64,000 bases of DNA from Adiantum capillus-veneris (Eukaryota > Streptophyta > Polypodiopsida > Polypodiales > Pteridaceae), in the NCBI GenBank assembly GCA_014529385.2, contig CM043942.1, positions 107,337,141 to 107,401,140 of the forward strand, read 5' to 3'. Of this stretch, positions 1-10,652 are shown piece after piece. Each line of letters begins with the position of its first letter. Positions within the stretch are counted from its first letter, which is position 1. Position numbers and translations under genes: made by a program. The notes under the pieces are model-generated. The model searched no databases. It was not told the origin of the DNA and worked only from the letters and a program-made list of their open reading frames with translations.

Positions 1-59
1 TGGTTAGTGAGGAGCTTTATTTGGAGGAGGTGCAACTGCCACACTTGTAGGTTTGCTCC

Positions 60-1115
60 ATCGCCAAAGATGCCAAGGAGAAGCAAGGTGTCCCCATGAA
101 CCCTTTTGCCAAAGGCCACGAACTTCAGGTTGAGTACCCTACAAGGCTTGAGGAAGTGGTTGAAAAACCTATCATTTTGGTTACCACTTGTGTCACTCTA
201 GAGGATGCTCCATTGAAAAATGAGGCAATCCCAAAAGTAGAGATCAACCACTTATCGCTAGTGTTGGTGGATAAGGAGGAGTTCCTTTTTTTGGATGACT
301 TGGAGAAAGAATTTTGCCTATGCATGGATGAGTGCCTAAGTCTGCTATGCACCACAACCTAGTTCTTCCTAGACTTCATGTCAGATACCCTTGAAAGCAA
401 GGTCCTACCAGTCGGTGAGTGTCACTGACACTATTGCACTTGTGTGTGTGGAGGTCCTGGTAGCAGAGCAGTTGCATGTGGCAGAGGAAGATTTCCAATC
501 CATGCAAGTCAAGGTTGTGACTTTAAGGATGCCTATTCGAGTGAAAAATTCCCTCCTCTCATGAGACAAAATTTTTGGATGTTGTGAAGTCGTGGATCGA
601 CTTAGATGCTAAGGGAAAAAGAGAGGACAAGAACAAGGTGCAAGAGATAATTTCTATCTTACTTTCAAAGTTGTTTTTTTTCATTTGAGCTGTCTTTTCT
701 TTACCCTTCATTGGTTTATGGTAGGATTTCTTAGAGCTTGATGAGTTTACAACACGAGCAAGTGGCAAGTGGATGGCCTTCGGATCGCAGTCCTCCCTTT
801 TTGATTACATAGGAAAACTTCCCCATGGTGATGTTTTTGTTGTACACAATGAGTTTACTCCCCAACGTAATTTCATGACGTTGTCTTTGAAAGACTTGAG
901 AAAGGTGTTGTACTTGAGAACCATTTCCCAAAATGCTCATCAACTCTTCCTAGTATGCAATGCATTTGACACTAGCTTTTGTGGCAAAGTGCTTGCCCAG
1001 ATAGGGATATACGCTTTTGTTGGCTCAATTGACTCTTGGTCAAGGATTTGTCTTATGCGCAAGAGAGACGCCAAGAAATGGACAAGAAAATTATGGGCTC
1101 TTCAAATAAATGATG
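60..1115 (+). pseudogene. Decayed unidentified reading frame with one intron
   Basis: Product not recognised. A frame running into the window carries a charged segment (from Met at 96) and stops at TAG 360-362. Further readable pieces follow at about 415-570 and 575-637. The last ends AAG at 635-637 before a GT donor (638). A pyrimidine-rich tract and TAG acceptor (721-724) lead to an exon from 725 that stays open to about 1114, where GAT is followed by GTAACA. Joining 637 to 725 keeps the phase (0/0). The second exon has the balanced composition of a real protein (motifs FGSQSSLFDYIG, HNEFTPQRNF, ISQNAHQLF). The in-frame stops in the first part argue for a pseudogene, possibly transposon-borne. 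No family assignment is possible by eye. Confidence 0.45.
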
Positions 1116-1849
1116 TAACATGCTTGTTTCAAAGTATTAATGAAATATATGCAGTTGCCTATCTAACTTGTACATTCTTCTCATTTACGTTTCAATGTTT
1201 AAAAAAAATCTTGAACTTGTGTCGTCAATTGGTAAGGGGTGTCTTTTTTGCTATGCCAAGCTACTCATTCTAACTGGTGCTTCACTTAAGGAGTAGGGAA
1301 AGAATGGATGCATGGCTTGGGGGGGTCACTTAATGATTATGTGACTATCACGTGAGTGCAACAGAAGGGGTTAATAAACTTATTTTTTTCTTACATTTTC
1401 ACAAGGGTAGCTTGTGAGAAAATTTTACAGATTGAAAAGGAAAAGGGTGCTTTTTGAATCATGTTACGTTTATGGTTTGAGAATCTTCTTGTCATTCTGG
1501 TTACGGTTTTCAAATCATGGTACATTTCTTGCTTGAAAATGTTCATAACGTTATACTTGTGGTTTTCAAGTCATGTTTTAGTTATGGTTAGAAAATCTTC
1601 ATGTCATTGTGCTTATGGTTGAGAGTAGACATTATAGTTATGCTTTTGGAAACTTGTCATGCTTAAGCTTTTGATTTTGTGGTCTTCTTATGCTTACAAT
1701 TTTTCTCATCTGTACTGAATGTACCTCTCGCTCTTTAGCATCAAAATGTAGGTAAAGTGCGGTTGCTTTTGCACTCTTCCTTTGGGTGGAGAGGAATAAA
1801 TTACAGAATAGTACTCAATCTCTTACCCCTTGTAGCTTGTTGAGTTCAG
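1116..1849. other. Intergenic; short degenerate repeats
   Basis: No convincing coding frame. Between about 1450 and 1660 a phrase like TTATGGTTTTCAAGTCATG recurs several times in degenerate form at roughly 50-bp spacing, suggesting an old tandem array. The remainder is AT-rich spacer. The left boundary of element A's 5' LTR may lie inside this stretch, but no TG terminus could be fixed. Confidence 0.35.
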
Positions 1850-2633
1850 CCTCTTGACACCTTGATGCATGAGCTTTATGTGCTGAGCTCAGGTCATTTG
1901 ACTGGACATTAGGTTTGAAGGCTTGGTATATAAGCTGAAACCTAAGGCTTTGTAAGGAACACATTTACGTTATCTCAATTAATATACAGTCGTGGGTTCT
2001 GCAGCACAGAGTAGTGAGCTTCACGCACACACACTGTGGCGCACACTAATCACATTGCAGATATGAGAGTGGGAGCGTGTTAGCATCGAGGAGCTCTCCG
2101 TGTCGACGCAAGCAAGATCACATCGCGAGCCCGCATGCTACTACTAGCTATATTTGGTCGTAAGTACCTCAAATGACATCCGATCTAAATGATCAAGTAG
2201 TCATTAGAATCAACGCAAGAAGCTCTTCATGTTGATGTCTTTGTAGATCATTTCCGGACACTTTGGAAATTACTATTTTGACCCTATCGCGACAGCGATT
2301 AGAGGTCTTACAGTTATGGTTTTCAGGGTTTAGGTGTTTGGCCATATAGGATATGTCCTTGTGAGTCTTGCCCTCCGATTTCGAGTCATTCCGATATGAT
2401 TTGAGATTGTTTCGAGCTTGTAGTGTTTCGTAGGATGCGTTGTATTTTTCTTTGCTTTATGGTAGTTTTGTGGTAGGATTAGTGACTATAGAGTGTTGTT
2501 ATGTCTAGCCCAAGGTTGACAACCCAGAGATTTCCTCCATGCTGTAGTCAGGTCAGCTACATCCTCGGATTGACAGTTTGTTGGTCTGTGTTCTGGTTGT
2601 GCTCCATCGTCCGTCGCGGCGTACCCGCTAACA
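1850..2633 (+). repeat. Element A 5' LTR (left edge uncertain)
   Basis: The segment 2376-2633 matches the 3' LTR (14277-14530) closely, including the shared ending GCGTACCCGCTAACA. Weaker similarity continues upstream to roughly 2160. The 3' copy is only 493 bp, while a TATA-like box lies about 700 bp before the 5' LTR end. That distance resembles element C (about 735 bp), so the 3' copy has probably lost part of U3/R. The true start is somewhere before 1920. Confidence 0.6.
1927..1933 (+). promoter_or_regulatory. TATA-like box of element A 5' LTR
   Basis: TATATAA within GGTATATAAGCTG lies about 700 bp upstream of the LTR end, a position comparable with the TATA box in element C's LTR. Probable start signal for the element's genomic RNA; inferred from sequence only. 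Confidence 0.45.
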
Positions 2634-2634
2634 T

Positions 2635-2653
2635 TGGCGCCGCTACCGGGGAC
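2635..2653 (+). other. Primer binding site, tRNA-Asp type
   Basis: TGGCGCCGCTACCGGGGAC follows the LTR end after a single T. It complements the 3' end of plant tRNA-Asp (known end ...CGGCAACGGCGCCA) with one or two mismatches. This fixes the direction of element A and its Athila/Tat-like affinity. Confidence 0.85.
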
Positions 2654-5350
2654 GAAGCGCCTACACTAGCGTAGGCCGCATCACTCGTGTTTGATAGTAT
2701 AGCGTTTCTCTAGAGTTTTCTAGAGTGTTGTCACCATTTGCCTTCTTAGAGGGAATTCAAAGAGCGGATCTCTTGACTGAGGGATAGCCAGGGAGCGTGC
2801 ATCTCGCCGAGGTGGTCCACCATGAGGTTGATGTATGGTTATATTATTTTGTTGTGTGTTTAGATTAGGTTTTATGGTTTGTGTGTTTGGTTGTGACTTA
2901 TGGTTGTGAAGAACTTGAAAGAGAAAAAAACACAAAGAAAAACGCAAAAAGGTAAGCAGGAGTCTGTTTGCTTTCCAGAAAGAAAAAACAAACATTCAAC
3001 CATCCAAAGTAGGACTTTAGGTAGTGTAGGACATCTGATGTTGATCTAGAGAAATTTTGACATCAAAATGTGCTTGAAAACGCAAAAGGCGGAATTGTGT
3101 TGATTATGGTAAAAGTGCTCTAAAGTGGTCGTTTGAAAGCCGATTTGAGTGCTTGTTTTTGCATTGGAGACCTTAAGGTAGGGGGCAAACACAGATTTGG
3201 TCCAATCCAAAAAATAATAATTAAAATACCCAAAAAACAAAAATCTTAAACCAAATTTGCAATTTTCAAAAACGTTTGACCTCAAGACCTTGTTTTGCAT
3301 ATGCTCTAGAGTTTGTATGTGAAATTTCAAAGCATTTGCATCAGTGCTTGTGCATCTAAGTGGGAATTTGCTTTTTTTTAGTGTAAGGAAGTGAACTGTG
3401 AAATGCTTGAATCCAAAGGAAAAGAAGTCCAAATTGAATGAAACTTTGGGGATAGGCTTCTAAGGGCATTGGGAACCAAACTCTCCAAAAACAGAGAAAA
3501 AAATCACTTCCCAGTGGCTCTCTGCTCAGTCTATTGCGATAGACTGGTGAATTCGAGATAGACTCACAATCAGGAAAAACCCCTCATAGAACAAGTAAAA
3601 CACATCAATAGAAGGGTGCTCCCGAAAATTGAGTGTACTTGGACACCTACTTGACAACCAAACCTCAAGTCTAGTGTTTAGAGTCTAAGTTCAGAGAAAA
3701 ATTGGGTAAAGGGACTTGACCAAATTTTGAAACCTTGTGAAACTTGGTCTACATGATCTACAGAGGGTAGGGAACACATCTGTGAAGAGAAAATTTGAAA
3801 AAAGTATCATTTTAGCATACTTGGTGAGTCTATCGCGATAGGCAAAGAACCCAGTGATAGAAACCGAATTTTTCAAAAACCTCTGTGGCATAGCTTGGAA
3901 AGGTGCTATCAAGGACACATACAAATTTTGAAGTCATTTGGACATCAGAAAGTGGGTCTAAGACCATTTGAGAGGATTCAACTTGTAGAAAACACCAGAT
4001 CTGGTCTAACTGACAAAGTAAAAATCCAAACCACTTGAAAATTGGCAGGAGGACTAAGGAGAGGTGTTGGAACACAATGGTATAGTCAAAGTTCAGGTTT
4101 GATCTATAAAATGGGTACTTGCTAAGCCTATCACGATAGACTCAAAGCAAGGACAAAGAAATTGAAATTTTCAAAACCCTCTGGAGCATAGCTTGTTTAG
4201 CCTCTCAGGAGGTTACACAGAAAATTTGGTGGTTTTTAGACATTGGGAAGTAATCCTAAGTCTATTTTCTAGTGATCAGATAGACTAAGAATTCTAGAGT
4301 TGGAGTTAGAGAACTAAGAAAAACTCCAAAACAAGTGGAAATTGGTGAGCAAGGTGTACAGAGCATAGGGAACATAGTGGTGAAAAGAAATCTGGGAAAT
4401 TTTCAAAACTGAAGAATCTGCTGAGTCTATCGCGGTAGACTGAGGCTTTTTCACAGAAATTGAAATTTTTGAAAATTGACCTTAGGGCCTTGTTCTACAT
4501 GTTGTTGTGAGCCTATGGTTAAAATTTGAGTAAATTTGGAGCATTGGAAGTGCATCTAAGTGGATTACTTCACAAGATCAGAAAAGAAACTGTTGTTTGA
4601 TGCAAGTTACAAAGGGAAAGTATTCCAAATTGGTTGAAACTTGGTGAGTAGTATCTCAAGAGAAGGGGAAACTCAAATCTGTAAAAACAGTTGAAAAATC
4701 GTATCCCAGTAACACTCTGGTGAGCCTATCGCAATAGGCTGAGGAATTCACTATAGAAAAATCAAAATTCAAATCTGACTTCATATTTGGGTGCAGAAGG
4801 TCCATTATACCCTGTACACAAAGTTTGAGTGCATTTGGACATCTGCAAGGGGTACTTGGCGAGCCTATCGCGATAGACAAGTTAGGAAAAAATTTTGAGA
4901 ATTTTTTTTGAAACCAAGTATACCACTGGGTTTATCATTGCCTAAGGAGTGCACACACCAATTTTGGGCTCAAACTGACCACTTGCAAAAACATCAGATA
5001 GAGAAATTTTCCAAATTACATCTCACTGTTTTGGTCATAACTTTCACATCTAGACTCCAATTCCAAAAGTTGTTTTATCAAAACGTAGCTTGAGAGCAGC
5101 ACTACAGATCTTAGAGTAAATTGACCAAAATGGTTGCCATTGGGATACATTTTGGTCAATTTTGAAAAAAACGTTGTTCAAGGCCTCAAAATGCATCCGG
5201 AAGTCAGGGGTGTCTAAAACCGACAATTTGAGAGAATTGTGAGAAAACGCTCACGGTTTTGGACATAGTTTTGGATTTTCCCTGACCAAAACACTTGAGC
5301 ACACTGAGAGAGGTATTACTACAGCACTAGAGCTGTTAAGACTAGAAGTC
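2654..5350 (+). other. Long untranslated leader of element A
   Basis: About 2.7 kb between primer site and first gag ATG, with no long reading frame in the sense direction. It contains the palindrome array (3527-4880). Its last part (about 5040-5340) is conserved: the block around 5060-5115 reappears inverted at 26710-26760 in element C, and the block around 5160-5290 reappears at about 62190-62330. Conservation of non-coding leader between diverged copies suggests a cis function. Confidence 0.7.
3527..4880 (+). repeat. Leader array with a CGCG-centred palindrome
   Basis: Near-palindromes of consensus GAGTCTATCGCGATAGACTC occur at 3527-3546, 3825-3844, 4124-4143, 4423-4442, 4722-4741 and 4861-4880. 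The first five starts are 298-299 bp apart; the last is 139 bp on. Degenerate half-sites lie between them (for example near 3551 and 4277), so the basic unit may be about 150 bp with the palindrome kept in alternate units. The spacers share a degenerate vocabulary (TTGAAATTTTCAAAA, CATTTGGACATC, AAATTTGG), as expected for an old tandem array. Confidence 0.85.
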
Positions 5351-7234
5351 ATGACTACATCAGACTCGGACTCAACTTATACAAGCACATGGATTGCAGG
5401 GATAGATGAGCACCCGCCCAGAATAGATATTCCAAACCTACAGTACATAAAGACCAATTTTGTGGAGAGAGTTTGGATGTATAACCATGAAAGTGAAGGA
5501 CTATATAGGTATATTAATGGAAATCAATTCAAACTTTACAGTTGCTTAGAGCCTTACCCAGATGAGCTGACAGAATACAAGCTCTTATATGTCTATACAT
5601 ACGAGGTCGACTGACAATGGACATCTTTATTTGTTGACAATTATGGACGAGAATATAGAGCTGTAGAAAGCACAAATCCGCGAACCAAATTAGAGATGAA
5701 TGTATATTTGGTCAATGAAGGACCTCAGATACATCCACCAAACGCAGGAACCTCTAAGAGAATTCCAAAGAGGGGACCACCGCAAGGATTTCCTCCTAGA
5801 GTGATAACGAGAGATGAAATGATACCAGAGAGGAGTACGGTTCCATACTTTGCACCCCAAAGTATAAGACCATCTCAGATAAGAAAATGGGTAAATAGAA
5901 AGTACAATGGCATAGGAGACCCATATTCCCATGTCTCGGCTTTCAAGAAAGTCCTACGAGAAGAACAAGTAGAGGACTTCCACATGCAGTATGAGGGTTT
6001 TGGACTTACATTGGAGGACAATGCACAAGCATGGTTTGAACTATTGAACCGGAGAGATTTCACAACCATGGAGAAAATGTTGGATGAATTTGTTCAAGAA
6101 TTCACCAAGAGGGGCATAAAACATAACACCTTCCTAAGATTCAGGAATTTAAACAAGGCGAAACAGAAACATTACGACATGCAATACTGCGTTTCAAGAA
6201 ATATGTTTCTAGATGTCCTACCCAAGAGTTACCCACGCCAGAACGTCAGATCCTATGCTTCATCAGAGGGCTTAGGAATGAGAATCTCCAAAAGGACGTA
6301 TACATGAAAAGATACCAAACCTTGGAAGAGGTGACCAAAGTGGCAGTTGACCTAGTTGACAATTGCAAATTCTATGAAGAAGGTCAGAAGAAGATGAATT
6401 ATGTGAGTGAGGAAAAGAAAACCACTGATCTTGAGGATCAAAGAGGGAATCTAGGACAAAACCAAGTAAATGTTGAGGAGCAAATCATAGAGAATGTGAT
6501 GCAACGCATCAACCACTCTGACAGAGTACCAGCTTATAGAGTTCCTCAATGACGAAGGTGCATGACATGTGGAGGGGACCATCCGACACAACATTGTCCT
6601 AACTATAGACCTAAGACTCCACCAGGGGTTGAGCATGTTATGTCTCAACCGCCTAGATATCATCCTGTAGCGGAACAAGTGTTCTTAAGTGAAAGACCCA
6701 TAGCTGCTAGAAATGCATACGTGAGTCATGAGCTTCAAACAGAAAGATATGTGGTAGATCAGAGGCCACTTCAAGGTCAATATCAAGTATTGCCACAACA
6801 ACCAATACGTCCATGTGACAGATGTGGTAGTAGTGATCACATGATTAAGGATTGTCCACACCATGATATCATGATAAATGTATATTGTAATGAGTGTGCA
6901 ATCACACATATGATTTTAGATTGTCCTAAGAATCCAAGAAAGAAAGGTAAAATGCAACCACATGTTACCTTTCCTTCTACCAGCAAATTAGAGAAAGAAC
7001 GAGCCGCAACAAAAGGAGAGACAACAACAGCAACAGAGAAAGAAACAATTGCAAAAGAAGAGGTGCTTTAACAACAAGAAGATGAAAGTAAGCAAGTTGC
7101 TCCAGTAAACGTTGTCACAAGAGCACAAGAAAAAGTGCAAGAGCAGAAGCCTACAGATGGAGAGACTAGTAAGAGTTCCAAAAGCCATAGAAACTCTAGA
7201 CGAGCAAGAAGGACTAGAATGAAAGCGAGACTAT
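5351..7234 (+). pseudogene. gag: Element A gag (broken)
   Basis: Structural capsid protein of a gypsy-type element. The frame opens at ATG 5351 and is cut by TGA at 5612-5614. It resumes in the same frame to about 6307, where the reading shifts to frame 1 (6304-6552), is cut by TGA at 6550-6552, and continues to TAA 7069-7071 and on to TAA about 7234. The retrotransposon gag core lies around 5900-6180 (motifs GDPYSHVSAFKK, LTLEDNAQAWFELL, EFTKRG). Three zinc-knuckle-like motifs follow: CMTCGGDHPTQHC right after the TGA (a CX2CX3HX4C variant), CDRCGSSDHMIKDC (classic CX2CX4HX4C, near 6811), and CNECAITHMILDC (CX3H variant). The frameshift and stops mean no functional protein is expected from this copy. 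Confidence 0.8.
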
Positions 7235-8145
7235 AAAGGGATAAAGGAGAAGAAAAGGCTGTTACAGATGATTTGGAAACAACTCAAGAGCAACAGACAC
7301 AGAAAAGGGAAGTTGAAACCCTTAAACCAGCTGAAGCACCCACGAGTGCTAGTTCAGGAGGATTTGTCCTAGTGGACAAAGTGAATGAGTCTTAAGACAC
7401 GATTTTACAGGCTTATGAGGCTAGATTGTCAAATAGACAGACCTTAGAACAAAGATGGATGACTTATCCTTATCCTGAACTAGAGAAGAAGAGGCTAGAA
7501 ATGTGTAAGCAGCTCATTGAAACTTCTCAAGCATTACTAGAACCACCTCCACCAGAATTGAAGGATAGGATAATCACCCCAGTGCACAAAGACGAGAGCA
7601 TTAAAGTAGAAGAATTGCCTAGAGAAGAAGTGGATCATAGGGAAGAACCACTGCCAAGGTCGCAAGACTCGAGGGTAGTCCAAAATACAACAGATGAATC
7701 AATGAGGGATTTCCCACCCTATGTTCCTATAGCTGAGGAGCAGTGGCCAGAGGAGTTATGGAGGGCTGTACGAGATGCCCAAAAAAGAGAAGAGGATGCT
7801 GGACCAGCACCATTTCTTGAAATCACATTAGATAGACCACAAATGAGTGTTGATGCGAGGTCATATCATGGTGACGTAGGATCGATAGCCTCCGAAGACA
7901 GTAGACCTCCATCGTTAAGAACTTTGCCACAGTACATGGGAGATTTTGAGGCAAAGTCTAAGATTGTGAGAGTTCCATCACGAAGGCTAGGGGGGACAAA
8001 AGAATTGGACACAAAAATTTTGACTGACTTGATATCCACACCAGTGAAGTGCTCAATTACGTTGGCAGAACTTTTGAAAATGAGGCCAAGTATGTGGACG
8101 GATATAGAAAAATGCTTGGAAAAAACTGGGATCAAAAGCCGTTAA
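7235..8145 (+). pseudogene. Element A charged spacer between gag and protease
   Basis: Frame 1 continues after the gag stops and is open from about 7396 to TAA near 8145 (first ATG 7426). The product is proline-, glutamate- and arginine-rich with no catalytic motif. It ends in a short helical-looking region (SITLAELLKMRPSMW) of the kind found just before the protease in plant Tat-like elements. It overlaps the next frame (8049-8306), indicating another frameshift. Role is inferred as a linker in the ancestral Gag-Pro polyprotein. Confidence 0.5.
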
Positions 8146-8450
8146 GGTTCCTCGAAAAAGAGCTAGATGAGATCAAGAAGCCTAGATCAAATGTAAGACC
8201 GGTACCTTTGAACAAATTAGGAGAGTACTGTGAAGGAGAAGATGGTAATGCCACTTTGCCTGTCCAGTACAATGGGATTGAAACAAAAGCTATACTTCAC
8301 AGCTGAGCAAGAATTGCCATAGCAACAAAATGAATATGGGAGAAATGGGGTAGGCCCGCCTTTAGAACAACCAGAATAAAATTACAGTTAGCTGATGGGC
8401 ACGTGGAAAGACCCATGGGATTGCTAGAAGCGATAGCGGTGTCACAACAC
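8049..8450 (+). pseudogene. Element A retropepsin remnant
   Basis: Aspartic protease domain that would process the element's polyproteins. Frame 3 is open to 8306. The region resembling the catalytic site reads ILHS followed by a stop, where a functional enzyme needs an Asp-Ser/Thr-Gly triad; here His stands in for Asp and a TGA follows. A protease-like flap/strand segment, KLQLADGHVERPMGLLE, is readable at about 8380-8430 in another frame. Both changes make it inactive. Confidence 0.6.
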
Positions 8451-8572
8451 ATGTAAATATGAGAAATCATAGTTACCAAGATGTAACTAGAACGCCCGTG
8501 GAAGATTTTGATTCTGCAACACAAAGTGGATCAACAGACCATACGTGGATGGGCAAAAAGAAATAAATCTGG

Positions 8573-9655
8573 ATGTGCGGAGCATTCAAGTGTAGTGACT
8601 TTGGGAGAAATGAGAATGCCTTAGAGAGGGTCTTAGAAGATGATTCTTACATAAGAGAACCTTTTCCGGAAGAGGCGTTAGAACCGCTAGAGTGGACTCA
8701 GATATTGGCTACTTTGGATGTCTGCGTTAATGAGACCACACCAACAAAATTTTGCGATGAGAATGGGTATGACATAGTCCCCTACTACATGCTAAGGGTT
8801 ATGTGTGAGACAGATGAAGAGTCTGAGTATGATGAACTCAAAGTCAAGACAAATGACTCTATGGGTGATCCTGCTTGTGATTCATATAATGAAGGGTCAG
8901 ATAGGAAAGAAGTGAATACCTCCATGATTTCTACAATATCATTGGGTGGTATTGCTACACTTGCTACAACGGAGGGAGGTATGAGAGCTATCCAAAATGC
9001 TAGATGCAAATCACCACCACATGATGCATATCTCATCACTGGAACCTCAGACGACAAGGAGACTAGGCCAAAGATTGCTCAAGTCACTCAAGAGAACACA
9101 GGCAATCTAGTACCAAAGAAGATCGACTTTTTTCTAAGTGCACAAGACGGAGTCAAGATGAATTTTATGCCAAAAATTGATACAAATTCCACGACTAATT
9201 TCATGTCATATGGCATGTGGTTACTTCTAGGTAAGCCAAAGCTTTATGATATTCAGATAAAGGTAAATCTCTCACCTGAAGTGGATGTTATAAGTATGGG
9301 GATTACAAAAGCTACTCTCCAACTACACTCACAGAATGTCAAACAAAAATTCTTGGTGGTAGATTCTCGAAAAATGGGAACACACTTGATTTTGTCCAAG
9401 CCATGGGCACAAGTCTTTGAAGACGAGCTTGAATCTTCAACAATGGTCATCACGACAAGCTATCAAGTGGCAAAAGAGGTCAAGCCTACAACAGTTCAAA
9501 GATTCTTGGCTATTGAAAAAGGCAAAGCTAAAGTTAGCCCACAGTCTCTAGCCCAGCCAATGAAAGTGCAAGACAAAGCCTCTACATCAAAAGCCAAACC
9601 ATCAACAAAACAATGGAAACCCAAGCAAAAAGTCTATCAACCAAAGTTTCCATAG
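8573..9655 (+). CDS. Element A second frame with protease-like fold, 360 codons
   Basis: Longest open frame in element A (Met to TAG). The first 180 residues are acidic and unrecognised. From about residue 185 the layout looks like a second, very divergent retropepsin: KIDTNSTTNFM resembles a D-T/S-G active-site loop but has Asn in place of Gly, followed by strands and LILSKPWA, in the position of the conserved ILG/LGxP motif. The C-terminus is lysine/proline-rich (KQWKPKQKVYQPKF). The Asn at the glycine position argues against catalysis. It may be a duplicated protease domain kept as a structural module. No reverse transcriptase follows. Confidence 0.5.
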   Translation: MCGAFKCSDFGRNENALERVLEDDSYIREPFPEEALEPLEWTQILATLDVCVNETTPTKFCDENGYDIVPYYMLRVMCETDEESEYDELKVKTNDSMGDPACDSYNEGSDRKEVNTSMISTISLGGIATLATTEGGMRAIQNARCKSPPHDAYLITGTSDDKETRPKIAQVTQENTGNLVPKKIDFFLSAQDGVKMNFMPKIDTNSTTNFMSYGMWLLLGKPKLYDIQIKVNLSPEVDVISMGITKATLQLHSQNVKQKFLVVDSRKMGTHLILSKPWAQVFEDELESSTMVITTSYQVAKEVKPTTVQRFLAIEKGKAKVSPQSLAQPMKVQDKASTSKAKPSTKQWKPKQKVYQPKFP

Positions 9656-9699
9656 CGCGAAAGTCTCCAAAGGAATTCAAAACAGGTCAACCAAGTGCT

Positions 9700-10652
9700 A
9701 GTATCCAAGGCACAAATTAAAGTTAATGGTCCAAGTTGGATACAATCACATGAACAACCTCAACAAGCAAAGGTAACAGGATGGATCACATCACGCAAGT
9801 CAATTATTGCACAAGGCTACAAGAAAGGAAATTCAGATGTTTGGCTCAACAAGCCCAAGATAACAGCCTGGTGATATCCATCCCATGACAACCACTTAGT
9901 CAGGAATCAACAAAGCCGTCAACGTCAATCACATAACTCAACCAATAGAAAGGACAGGTACAAAAATCAAAAGAGAAGGTCTTCCACTAGACAAACCATA
10001 CAACAAGTCTGGGTAATGAAATCAAAATTCTACCAGACTACCCAACAACTTCAAGTGAAGATTACCTCCAAGCAAGTCCAAAGATTCATTCTAGTCGAGT
10101 TACTTGAAGCACAAGGATTCTATGAGGGTAACTTTCAAATCTGGTTACCTAAGGTAGTAGCTTATCAAGGAATCACCCACAAAAAGCAAGAAACATCAAG
10201 AAATCAAGAGCAGCCACCCGCTACACCCAAGAGTACTACAACCTATAGATGGATCCCTCGTCAATTACTACAAGAGCAAGGCTTTTACAAAAGTAGCAGC
10301 CATATTTGGAAATTAAAGACAAGGTACGATCAAGTCAAAGAAGAAACAAGGCAAGTGGCAAAAGAGATTCACACCAGGCCCAAGAACAATGTGGGTTCCA
10401 AAATCCACGATTGAGGCTACTCAACAAGAAAGATACACAACTCCTTTACAGCCTCTTAACAAAAAAACGAAAGCAACGGTAAATGCGGAGGTCACAGTTT
10501 TGAAGAACACTATTTGGAAGAAGAAGACTTCATCAACCATTGCTTCAACATCAATACCTGTCTCATCAAGCGATCACAATTTTCTACCAAGGAATGAAGA
10601 GCAAATATATGCCGATGTATTGGACAACATGGTGAGTGGCATAAAATGGTAA
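9700..10652 (+). pseudogene. Element A frame with degenerate W-x-QGFY peptide repeats
   Basis: Several overlapping frames (10016-10414 and 10389-10652 are the longest) encode copies of one peptide pattern, roughly W-I/V-x-x-x-L-L-x-x-QGFY-K/E-x-x-x-x-x-W-x-x-K. Examples are SIIAQGYKKGNSDVWLNK (near 9800), LVELLEAQGFYEGNFQIW (near 10090) and RQLLQEQGFYKSSSHIW (near 10260). Frameshifts and a stop (TGA near 9872) separate them. It occupies the place where pol would be expected. No enzyme motif is visible; function unknown. Confidence 0.45.

Noticed and set aside
3527-4880. Palindromic repeats at regular spacing as a CRISPR-like array
   Set aside because: Spacing is about 299 bp with related rather than unique spacers, in a plant retrotransposon leader, and no cas genes are present.
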